Both the position numbers and the translations under genes were made by a program. From Dehalococcoidia bacterium (lineage in GTDB: Bacteria > Chloroflexota > Dehalococcoidia > GIF9 > AB-539-J10), in the NCBI GenBank assembly GCA_030669525.1, contig DAOVDO010000014.1, positions 1 through 11,247 on the forward strand: 11,247 nt of DNA, in the 5' to 3' direction. The notes beneath the pieces were generated by a model, which worked only from the letters and a program-made list of their open reading frames with translations, made no database searches and was not told where the DNA came from. Positions 6,168 to 11,247 of the stretch are shown here, piece by piece (positions within the stretch are counted from its first letter, which is position 1; each line of letters starts with the position of its first letter).

Positions 6168-6965
6168 TTACCCCATAACAAAATTAAAGATTACTACTAT
6201 AACAGCGGCCATAACCATAGATAACACAAAGGAAACGGCATTCCTCACCAGCGCAAATTTCTTACCCAGAGCCGCTATCTCAGCCGGCAATTGCACCAGC
6301 CCCACAGTCACCCATGCGATGATGAAAGCAGTCACAGCGAACAGGCTGACCCCACTTGTCAGCAACTCTCTCCCGATGATGTAGCTATTAATTGGGTTTC
6401 CGGCGATAATGCTACCGAAGCAAGCCCCCCAGCAAGTATCTAAAGCCGGGTTCCCCGAAAAGATGGAGGCCAGTATATCTCTGGGAACGAAGGCATTAAA
6501 CAGTCCCATGAGTAGCACAACACCTGCCAGGACGGGTAGCATGGTAGCAAACTGCTTGGCAGAAGACCTGACTGCGTGGCTGAGGATAGGCTTATCAATC
6601 TTACTCCATCTTGGCCTGTGTTCCAGCTCAACATCTTTATGCTTGCGGAAGTCACCCTGCTTATACCTCTCCACAACCTCGCCCACCCTGCCAGTAAGAC
6701 CGGAGACAACCTCTATACCATTTGCCGTAAGATGATTATTGATAGACGGGCTGCAGTATCCCGTCAAAACTGCTTTAACATCTTTACTGATGGCAAGGAC
6801 CACAGCTTGCATGCCGGCACCACGTTGTGCTGAGGCACCAGGGTTTGGCACTGCCTCAGAACCTCCACTGTCCAGGTCAACAATCACCAGGTACTTTGAA
6901 GTTCCAAACCTACGTGCTACTTCAGCTTCTAAGTCTGCACTGTCTGTTGAGATTGCAATCTTCAT
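6168..6965 (-). CDS. NifX/NifB-like cofactor-binding domain fused to a half permease
   Basis: Residues 1 to about 108 match the dinitrogenase iron-molybdenum cofactor-binding fold (NifX, NifY, NifB C-terminus, MTH1175): M-K-I-A-I-S-T-D, A-R-R-F-G-T-S-K-Y-L-V-I-V-D, N-P-G-A, G-A-G-M-Q-A, and A-V-L-T-G-Y-C-S-P. After a charged linker (about 108-130), residues 130-265 form about five membrane segments. They contain C-W-G-A-C-F-G-S-I-I-A-G-N-P-I-N-S-Y, typical of COG0701 permeases. The second half of the permease is the next gene. In known families the NifX-like domain binds metal clusters or small cofactors. I infer that it senses or delivers the transported ligand on the cytoplasmic face. ATG 6965 has GGAGGAG about six bases upstream. 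No nitrogenase genes are visible. Confidence 0.85.
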   Translation of the reverse strand: MKIAISTDSADLEAEVARRFGTSKYLVIVDLDSGGSEAVPNPGASAQRGAGMQAVVLAISKDVKAVLTGYCSPSINNHLTANGIEVVSGLTGRVGEVVERYKQGDFRKHKDVELEHRPRWSKIDKPILSHAVRSSAKQFATMLPVLAGVVLLMGLFNAFVPRDILASIFSGNPALDTCWGACFGSIIAGNPINSYIIGRELLTSGVSLFAVTAFIIAWVTVGLVQLPAEIAALGKKFALVRNAVSFVLSMVMAAVIVVIFNFVMG

Positions 6966-7084
6966 GGTCTCTCCTCCGGAGTGGTTGTGAAAGCTCTTAT
7001 CATTCTATCAAAAACACCGTTCAGTTACAGGGGCCTATATATGCCCTGGCAAACTAGGTCGAAGTGTCCGGGATAAGAAATAAA

Positions 7085-7531
7085 TTATAAATCCTCCTCA
7101 GTAATAACCTCGATACCATTTCTTCTCAGTAGCGCGGTAGTGACACCATTGCCATCGATTAACTTCCCACAGAATGTACCATCGTATACTTGCCCAAAAC
7201 CACATGATGGGCTTCTGGACTTGCCTATAAATTGGCTAACCTTAAACAGCTTAGCAATCCTCAGTGTTTCTTCTGCCCCCGTAATAAATTCCTGAGTTAT
7301 ATCTTCACCATTTATATTCTTCACTTTGCACCTCTTATCGAGGACATCCTCGCCGGTACCACCTTGAATTTCCTGGGTAGGCCTGGAGGTCTTTAATCCT
7401 CCTAGCTGCTCTGGACAAACAGGAATGAGTATCTCATCCCTCAGAAGCCCAATGGCCTTCTCGTTCTTGTATCTATCTGTGCTATCCCAGGTGCATCTAA
7501 TTCCTAACAGGCAAGCGCTTATAAGCTTCAT
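7085..7531 (-). CDS. DUF523 family protein (YbbK type)
   Basis: The 148-residue product carries all the DUF523 landmarks: S-A-C-L-L-G-I-R-C at the N-terminus, P-V-C-P-E-Q-L-G-G-L with R-P following, a G-E-D-I-T-Q-E-F-I-T-G-A segment, and S-R-S-P-S-C-G-F-G-Q-V-Y-D-G-T-F near residue 110. The conserved cysteines suggest metal binding or redox chemistry, but the biochemical role of the family has not been settled to my knowledge. Length fits the family. ATG 7531 lies nine bases after the stop of the zinc-ribbon gene on the same strand, and no clear Shine-Dalgarno is seen, so translation may depend on coupling. The NifX-permease gene lies 119 bases downstream on the same strand. Confidence 0.9.
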   Translation of the reverse strand: MKLISACLLGIRCTWDSTDRYKNEKAIGLLRDEILIPVCPEQLGGLKTSRPTQEIQGGTGEDVLDKRCKVKNINGEDITQEFITGAEETLRIAKLFKVSQFIGKSRSPSCGFGQVYDGTFCGKLIDGNGVTTALLRRNGIEVITEEDL

Positions 7532-7540
7532 GGAGATATT

Positions 7541-7771
7541 CTACCCTTTTGTTCTTGTACCCGAACAAGTAAACGAGTGTTGCTTCATCTTGATCCACTT
7601 TCCTTCATCAATTCCAATTAGATTACCGCACCGGCATTTAACTTCATTTCCATCTCGGGTGCTGTAATCCTCTACTATTCGCCCCTTCCAGCAGTGTAAT
7701 ATTATCCCCTTGCCAATCTTGATATATTTAAATATTTTACCCTTACACCTTGCACATTTTATTACTATCAT
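7541..7771 (-). CDS. Small zinc-ribbon protein of unknown function
   Basis: The 76-residue product has five or six candidate metal ligands: C-A-R-C near the N-terminus, a single Cys in L-H-C-W-K-G, K-C-R-C-G in the middle, and a late Cys in F-T-C-S-G-T. The first C-x-x-C plus K-C-R-C-G would make a zinc ribbon. The layout loosely recalls the short phage Com-type zinc fingers, but I do not assign it there. It is basic (many Lys/Arg), so nucleic-acid binding is possible. ATG 7771 lies one base after the stop of the small ORF at 7773-7871 and nine bases before the DUF523 start, so the three would be translated as a unit. Confidence 0.65.
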   Translation of the reverse strand: MIVIKCARCKGKIFKYIKIGKGIILHCWKGRIVEDYSTRDGNEVKCRCGNLIGIDEGKWIKMKQHSFTCSGTRTKG

Positions 7772-7772
7772 T

Positions 7773-7871
7773 TCAATTCATGCGTTCTTCATCTTTGATT
7801 AGATTGCATTGGATTCCATATCTGATTCTAGCCCTCTTAAGCAAATCAGCTTCAACTCTTCTGGTTCTCAC
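7773..7871 (-). CDS. Candidate 32-residue small ORF upstream of the zinc-ribbon gene
   Basis: GTG 7871 to TGA 7773-7775 encodes a basic, helix-prone peptide: R-V-E-A-D-L-L-K-R-A-R-I-R-Y-G-I, then C-N-L-I-K-D-E-E-R-M-N. AAGGA lies about ten bases upstream. The stop and the next ATG are separated by one base (TGA-A-ATG), typical of coupled genes. Amino-acid composition looks coding, whereas the opposite frame is Ser/His-rich and looks non-coding. The peptide is too short to be sure, and it may instead be the end of a longer gene whose upstream part has been lost. The function is unknown. Confidence 0.4.
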   Translation of the reverse strand: MRTRRVEADLLKRARIRYGIQCNLIKDEERMN

Positions 7872-7911
7872 CCTTCATCTGTCCTTTTCTGCCCTCATTG
7901 CTTCTATAAAG

Positions 7912-7940
7912 TTATCATAATCGGGGGCAAAGGGTATAAT
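7912..7940 (+). promoter_or_regulatory. Sigma70-type promoter directly in front of the MBL-fold gene
   Basis: TTATCA (7912-7917; four of six match TTGACA), a 17-base spacer and a perfect TATAAT (7935-7940) are followed 13 bases later by the GTG start at 7953. Transcription would begin about 5-8 bases before the start codon. Confidence 0.6.
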
Positions 7941-7952
7941 ATTGGCTTTGGA

Positions 7953-8870
7953 GTGCGGATAGAGATACTTGGTACAGAATCGTTGGGTGTTCGTGGCATG
8001 TGTTGTGCTGTGCAGGTAAATGACCGCAAAGTAGTTATTGACCCTGGCGTTGCCCTTGGGTTCAGGCGACACGGCCTCTTGCCACATCCGGTCCAGGTCG
8101 CAGCTTCCGAAAGGACCAGGAAGAAAATCCAGAGTGTTTTAATAGATGCCACGGACGTTGTCATTAGCCATTATCATGGAGACCACATTCCCTTAATTGA
8201 TGCTAATCCCTACCAGCTATCACTGGAACGCGTTGCCGAGTCTCTGAAGTATCCACGGCTGTGGTTGAAGGGGATATCAAAGATTTCAGCTAACCAGGCT
8301 TATCGGGCGAGAGCTTTAACTAAAAGGGTTGACCGTAACTTCACGGTTGCTGAAGGATTGGCCGATGGGCCTTTAAGTTTTTCTCTGCCGGTTCCCCACG
8401 GGGAGGTGAGCAAGCGTGGAGGCGAGATAATGATGACACGTATTGAAGATGAGGGTGGTGTTTTCGTGCATGCCTCAGATATCCAAATGCTTAATGATGA
8501 GGCGATTGAGAGAATAATTCTGTGGCATCCAAATGTGGTGTTTGCATCTGGCCCGCCTATTTATCTGCCTGCCCTTTCTTTTAAAGAACAGGAGAAGGCC
8601 CTACATAGGGCCTTGCAATTAGCCAGGGAAGTTGACATATTAATTCTTGACCACCATCTGATGCGCTCCAGAAAGGGGGAGCAGTGGTTAGATTGGGTTT
8701 CTTCCCTTAGCGGGCACAAGATTATCTGTGCTGCTGACTTTATGAAGCGCCCACGAAGCTTGCTTGAAGCTGAACGAGTCCTCTGGTATAGAAAGGCTCC
8801 TGTTCGCAAAGGCTGGCACGAATCCTATGCTCTGGGTAGAGTGGATGTGCAGGCTTATTTAAAATTGTAA
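7953..8870 (+). CDS. UPF0282-type metallo-beta-lactamase-fold hydrolase
   Basis: I start at GTG 7953, which gives 305 residues, the usual size of the family, and begins with the core strand V-R-I-E-I-L-G-T-E-S-L-G-V-R. An upstream TTG at 7809 would add 48 Ser/His-rich residues that overlap the opposite-strand ORF and contain the promoter, so I reject it. The metal motif is H73-Y-H75-G-D77-H78, after D-P-G-V-A-L-G near residue 30. Further ligand candidates are P-H-G-E-V near 195, F-V-H-A-S-D-I-Q near 218 and L-D-H-H-L later. This matches COG2248 (UPF0282), predicted zinc- or iron-dependent hydrolases common in archaea and some anaerobic bacteria, with no established substrate. The gene stands alone, divergent from the zinc-ribbon/DUF523 cluster. 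Confidence 0.88.
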   Translation: MRIEILGTESLGVRGMCCAVQVNDRKVVIDPGVALGFRRHGLLPHPVQVAASERTRKKIQSVLIDATDVVISHYHGDHIPLIDANPYQLSLERVAESLKYPRLWLKGISKISANQAYRARALTKRVDRNFTVAEGLADGPLSFSLPVPHGEVSKRGGEIMMTRIEDEGGVFVHASDIQMLNDEAIERIILWHPNVVFASGPPIYLPALSFKEQEKALHRALQLAREVDILILDHHLMRSRKGEQWLDWVSSLSGHKIICAADFMKRPRSLLEAERVLWYRKAPVRKGWHESYALGRVDVQAYLKL

Positions 8871-8931
8871 TATGTTCAATTTCAAAAATGCGAACTGGTT
8901 GCGCAGTTGCTAAACCTCAAATATCAAAACC

Positions 8932-9039
8932 TTATGCTTCTCGAAGACGGGCCCAAAGCTCATCTCTTTTAGCACCACCGCTTCATAGCTCTACGGCAAC
9001 GTTAAATGCTTCATGGATGGCGTTTATCAGTTTGTGCAT
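8932..9039 (-). pseudogene. Possible remnant of a small gene with an internal TGA
   Basis: On the minus strand, ATG 9039 opens M-H-K-L-I-N-A-I-H-E-A-F-N-V-A-V-E-L, meets TGA at 8983-8985, then continues in frame as S-G-G-A-K-R-D-E-L-W-A-R-L-R-E-A to TAA at 8932-8934. Both halves look like amphipathic helices of one protein. There is no ribosome binding site. I do not recognise the family, and a chance reading frame remains quite possible. Confidence 0.25.
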
Positions 9040-9040
9040 G

Positions 9041-9069
9041 TTGGGATTTGCGAGCTACATTGGTATAAA
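9041..9069 (+). promoter_or_regulatory. Candidate sigma70 promoter for the EamA transporter gene
   Basis: TTGGGA (9041-9046; four of six match) and TATAAA (9064-9069; five of six match) are 17 bases apart. Transcription would begin near 9076, about 42 bases before ATG 9118. A GGAGG lies at 9099-9103. Confidence 0.5.
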
Positions 9070-9117
9070 ATAGGCACGGAGAAGCAGTCAGCAAAGCTGG
9101 AGGCGCTCTTTATTTAA

Positions 9118-10032
9118 ATGAGGATAGATGCACGCACCACTATTGCTCTAGGAATATCAATATTTTTGTGGGCTTCCTCATTTGTTGTTATTAGAGCCAT
9201 TCTTCCGGTCTTCACGCCAGGTCATATTGCTTTAGCTCGTTTTCTTATTGCCTCTATTCTGCTGGTTGTACCCGCTGTGATAACCCATATTAAGTTGCCA
9301 GCATTGAAGGATATCCCGATAATCTTTTTGCTGGGATTCTTAGGAATATTTGTATTTCATATAGCGCAGAACTATGGGGAAATCACAGTTACTGCCGGGT
9401 CGGCTGCGATGATTATGAGCTCAGTCCCGATATTTACAACCATATTCGCTACACTATTTTTAGGAGAGAAGCTTAGATTATGGGGCTGGCTTAGTATCCT
9501 CGTTAGCTTTTTTGGAGTTTACTTAATTGCTCTAGGAGAGAAGGAAGGAATGAAGTTTGATTGGGGTGTAATTCTTCTTCTCCTGGCAGCTATATCAACG
9601 TCAGCCTTCTTTGTATTACAAAAATCTTACCTGAAAAAATACGGTGCATTGCACCTGGTCACCTATGCGATTTGGGCTGGGACGTTGCTATTGTTAATTT
9701 TTGCTCCTGGTTTGGTCGACGAGATCGTAAATGCTCCAACCGAAGCCACCATTTCCATGATATATTTGGGGGTATTCCCATCTGCAGTTGCCTACTTCAC
9801 CTGGAGTTATGCCCTGTCAAGAGCACCGGCATCAATAGTGGCAAGCTTCATTTATCTTCAACCGGTACTTGCTATTGTTATCGCCTGGATATGGTTAAAT
9901 GAAATGCCTGCGTTAATTTCTATGATTGGTGGTGTTAGTTCCATTGGAGGCGTATTCCTGGTTAATAAGTATGGATTGTCGCCAGGTGCCGGCACTTCGC
10001 CGAGGGCCAGCGCTAATCGTCGTCAAAGATGA
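9118..10032 (+). CDS. EamA/DMT-family membrane transporter
   Basis: The 304-residue product has ten predicted membrane helices in two EamA repeats, roughly residues 8-140 and 150-283. Typical marks are F-L-W-A-S-S-F-V-V-I-R near the N-terminus, A-R-F-L-I-A-S in helix 2, F-L-G-E-K-L at the end of repeat 1, and Y-L-Q-P-V-L-A-I-V-I-A-W-I-W-L-N-E in repeat 2. The family (RhaT/YdcZ-like metabolite exporters) moves amino acids, nucleotides or other metabolites; the substrate cannot be told from sequence. An in-frame TAA at 9115-9117 directly precedes ATG 9118, so no longer start exists. The GGAGG is 14 bases upstream, farther than usual. The last residues (S-P-R-A-S-A-N-R-R-Q-R) are basic and run into recombinase-derived DNA, so the native C-terminus may have been replaced. 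Confidence 0.9.
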   Translation: MRIDARTTIALGISIFLWASSFVVIRAILPVFTPGHIALARFLIASILLVVPAVITHIKLPALKDIPIIFLLGFLGIFVFHIAQNYGEITVTAGSAAMIMSSVPIFTTIFATLFLGEKLRLWGWLSILVSFFGVYLIALGEKEGMKFDWGVILLLLAAISTSAFFVLQKSYLKKYGALHLVTYAIWAGTLLLLIFAPGLVDEIVNAPTEATISMIYLGVFPSAVAYFTWSYALSRAPASIVASFIYLQPVLAIVIAWIWLNEMPALISMIGGVSSIGGVFLVNKYGLSPGAGTSPRASANRRQR

Positions 10033-10270
10033 ATATCTCTCCGACCTTCGCCCCCATCACCCTGGGTGTTGAGCAGGTGGACATAGCTACAGTGAAAACC
10101 TATGCCCAGGACCTGCGGAGCTTGCTTAAAGAGGCTAACTTCACCGATAGGAAAGCTTTCCCGCGCTCACTAATAAAACGAACAGAGGTGAATGAAAAGC
10201 AGCTTACAATACCCTATCTTCTCTGCTGATGCCCCCCATATCAAACGGTAATACTTTCGTGGTAGGACGT
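10029..10270 (+). pseudogene. Decayed C-terminal remnant of a large serine recombinase
   Basis: The frame from ATG 10029 (overlapping the transporter stop as ATGA) reads D-I-A-T-V-K-T-Y-A-Q-D-L-R-S-L-L, then F-T-D-R-K-A-F-P-R-S-L-I-K-R-T-E-V, then N-E-K-Q-L-T-I, and stops at TGA 10227-10229. This matches the tail of large serine recombinases, which usually end with D-L-R-x-L-L, E-R-K-A-F-L-R-S-F-I-K-R-I-E-V and V-T-I-x-Y-x-L-P. After the loss of frame near 10210, another frame gives L-M-P-P-I-S-N-G-N-T-F-V-V-G, like the following L-P-x-P-P segment. The catalytic domain and DNA-binding regions are absent, so it is not functional. It marks a past integration or rearrangement next to the transporter. 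Confidence 0.65.
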
Positions 10271-10278
10271 TACTAAGT

Positions 10279-10866
10279 CTACTCTCCTACAGAGAATGGG
10301 ATAAGTGGTACCTCCTTGAACCGTAACTTGAAGGCATGGTCGATAGTGTCCTTCTCGACTATAAACACGAGGCTCAAGGACAGCGGATCTTTTACACTCA
10401 TAGCTACAAATTCGTATCCTACATTGATGTCCTTTCCTTGGGTTCCGCCACCAGCGGCTGTGATGGTCTCATCTGCCTCTGTGATGACAGCAACCTCAGA
10501 CGACGATACACGCGTCGCCTCATCTGGATCCAGGTTCTGAAACGTGGCGTCTACGATAAGAAAAGTATAGCCAGACTTGGGGGTGTATTGTCTTGTCCCT
10601 GCGGTCAATTTGGTTTCCTCGCGAGCACTCTCGACGGTGACCTGCCAGGAATCCCCGACGACAGGTACCCCAATGCCCGGTGTAGGCGCTGGAGGTGGTG
10701 GAGGAGGAGTTGGCTCTGGCTCGGGCGTTGGTGCTGGTGCTGGTGCTGGACTGGGTGTCGGTGCTGGCGTTGGTGTTGGCTGACAGCCTGCCACAAGCGA
10801 GAGCACGACAAACAACAGAATCAGGCCAATACTAACTAATGCTTTCATTAATCTTACCATGTACAT
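10279..10866 (-). CDS. Lipoprotein with proline-rich linker and DUF4352-like domain
   Basis: The product of about 195 residues has a lipoprotein signal ending L-V-A-G-C, a textbook lipobox. A Pro/Ala/Thr-rich linker of about 40 residues follows (P-T-P-A-P-T-P-S-P-style repeats). The single beta-sandwich domain has G-D-S-W-Q-V-T-V-E-S-A-R, then G-Y-T-F-L-I-V-D-A-T-F-Q-N-L, and ends L-V-F-I-V-E-K-D-x3-H-A-F-K-L-R-F. This strand pattern is that of DUF4352/TeLP-like domains of surface lipoproteins with no enzymatic activity known. I start at the second ATG (10866) because AGGAGGT at 10873-10879 touches the first ATG (10872) but is six bases from the second. Confidence 0.8.
   Translation of the reverse strand: MYMVRLMKALVSIGLILLFVVLSLVAGCQPTPTPAPTPSPAPAPAPTPEPEPTPPPPPPAPTPGIGVPVVGDSWQVTVESAREETKLTAGTRQYTPKSGYTFLIVDATFQNLDPDEATRVSSSEVAVITEADETITAAGGGTQGKDINVGYEFVAMSVKDPLSLSLVFIVEKDTIDHAFKLRFKEVPLIPFSVGE
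10676..10783 (-). repeat. Low-complexity tract encoding a Pro/Ala/Thr linker
   Basis: The tract holds tandem GGTGCT, GGAGGT and GGCGTT-type hexamers on the plus strand, read on the minus strand as P-T-P-A-P and P-P-P-P-P-P blocks. It is a disordered linker between lipid anchor and folded domain, and is prone to slippage. Long plus-strand frames here (Gly/Val- or Arg/Trp-rich) are artefacts of the repeat. Confidence 0.8.
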
Positions 10867-10872
10867 TTTCAT

Positions 10873-10879
10873 ACCTCCT
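10873..10879 (-). promoter_or_regulatory. Ribosome binding site that decides the start of the DUF4352-like lipoprotein
   Basis: AGGAGGT on the minus strand is immediately adjacent to ATG 10872 and six bases from ATG 10866, so the second ATG is the better start. Confidence 0.75.
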
Positions 10880-10906
10880 AAAAGCTATAGCGACTAATTA
10901 CCTAAG

Positions 10907-11247
10907 CTACAGTCCCATCATATCTCTCATCACTTCTTGCGTGAGTTCCCTATCACATTTTTCGCAAACCCAACCCTGTGCTAAGTGAGTTGCTTTTGCT
11001 TTGGTTTCAAGTTTGCCACACCTTACACACTTCACCTTATTAGGCTTATTCTTGGTACTTTTCACAGTCGGCGTTGCTCGAAGTGGTGCTAGCCCAGTCT
11101 CCCACCAGTATTTGGCGTCCGCTGCGGCTACGTCTAGGTCCAACCTTCTCAGCTTGGCACCCTGTTTGCACATTAGAATCGCAGTAGACCCACCGATAAA
11201 TATAACCCTGGGCATCTGCTGGTGTAGAAGATTTAGTTTTGCGTGGG
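10907..11247 (-). CDS. Unrecognised protein with a C-terminal zinc ribbon (5' end outside window)
   Basis: The frame is open from the window edge to the stop at 10907, so the gene probably starts beyond 11247. An internal ATG at 11215 has no ribosome binding site. The visible product has R-V-I-F-I-G-G-S-T-A-I, then K-Y-W-W-E-T-G-L-A-P, a Lys-rich linker (T-K-N-K-P-N-K), and a four-cysteine zinc ribbon: C-V-R-C, 18 residues, C-E-K-C. It ends with a short helix (E-V-M-R-D-M-M-G-L). Such a C-terminal ribbon fits a nucleic-acid-binding or phage-derived protein, but I cannot name the family. The neighbourhood of a recombinase remnant makes a mobile origin possible. Confidence 0.6.
   Translation of the reverse strand, partial: HAKLNLLHQQMPRVIFIGGSTAILMCKQGAKLRRLDLDVAAADAKYWWETGLAPLRATPTVKSTKNKPNKVKCVRCGKLETKAKATHLAQGWVCEKCDRELTQEVMRDMMGL

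Noticed and set aside
7028..7047. Imperfect inverted repeat (CAGGGGC ... GCCCTG) between DUF523 and the NifX-permease gene
   Set aside because: As a terminator it fails: the stem has a bulge and no T run follows on either strand. It may be chance.
7809..7952. Longer N-terminus for the MBL-fold hydrolase from a TTG at 7809
   Set aside because: The 48 extra residues are Ser/His-rich, overlap a perfect TATAAT and an opposite-strand ORF, and are absent from the family's usual length.
8888..9073. 61-codon plus-strand frame after the MBL gene
   Set aside because: It is Ser/Ala/Arg-rich, lacks a ribosome binding site, and overlaps the better minus-strand remnant and the EamA promoter.
9013..9117. 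34-codon plus-strand frame ending directly before the EamA start
   Set aside because: It contains the predicted EamA promoter and has no ribosome binding site; coding character is ambiguous, so I do not call it.
10577..10839. Gly/Val-rich and Arg/Trp/Cys-rich plus-strand frames
   Set aside because: They are antisense to the proline-rich linker of the lipoprotein and result from the hexamer repeats.
1..11247. CRISPR array, tRNA, rRNA or complete insertion sequence
   Set aside because: No regularly spaced repeats, cloverleaf, rRNA-like sequence, transposase gene or paired terminal repeats were seen on reading through.

Overview
The window looks like a stretch of a bacterial chromosome of moderate G+C, most likely from an anaerobe. 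It carries many TTG/GTG starts with strong Shine-Dalgarno sequences, sigma70-like promoters, several Sec/lipoprotein signal peptides with long low-complexity linkers, and Fe-S and cofactor-linked proteins. The mix of families (a DUF4382-chagasin lipoprotein, triple-domain FxLYD-like lipoproteins, a NifX-like domain fused to a permease, UPF0282, DUF523) fits Chloroflexota/Dehalococcoidia. That placement is inference from family content, not a measured result.

Layout. Positions 1-817 (+): the last codons of a 4Fe-4S protein, then a membrane-anchored extracytoplasmic protein whose family-like C-terminal tail lies behind an in-frame TAA. Positions 844-1935 (-): a lipoprotein with DUF4382 and chagasin-like domains. 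Positions 1936-2248: a divergent promoter region. Positions 2249-3358 (+): a lipoprotein with three FxLYD-like domains. Positions 3522-5418 (-): exodeoxyribonuclease III followed by a CCG-domain Fe-S protein (GlcF/HdrD type). Positions 5599-6965 (-): two tightly coupled genes for a split permease, the first with an N-terminal NifX-like domain. Positions 7085-7871 (-): a possible 32-residue ORF, a small zinc-ribbon protein and a DUF523 protein, packed closely. Positions 7953-8870 (+): a UPF0282-type metallo-beta-lactamase-fold hydrolase with a promoter placed so close that the mRNA would be nearly leaderless. Positions 8871-9117: a promoter and a possible gene remnant. Positions 9118-10032 (+): an EamA/DMT transporter. 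Positions about 10029-10270 (+): a decayed piece of the C-terminal end of a large serine recombinase. Positions 10279-10866 (-): a DUF4352-like lipoprotein. Positions 10907-11247 (-): the 3' part of an unrecognised gene with a four-cysteine zinc knuckle, cut by the window edge.

How the genes work together. There is no single large operon. The clearest functional units are the NifX-permease pair (a probable ligand-sensing membrane transporter), the xth-Fe-S pair, and the zinc-ribbon/DUF523 pair. Three lipoproteins with disordered linkers indicate investment in cell-surface proteins. I found no CRISPR array, rRNA, tRNA, complete mobile element or recognisable defence system. The best leads are the interrupted tail at 710-817, the split NifX-permease, the unannotated small ORF at 7773-7871, and the recombinase remnant next to the transporter.
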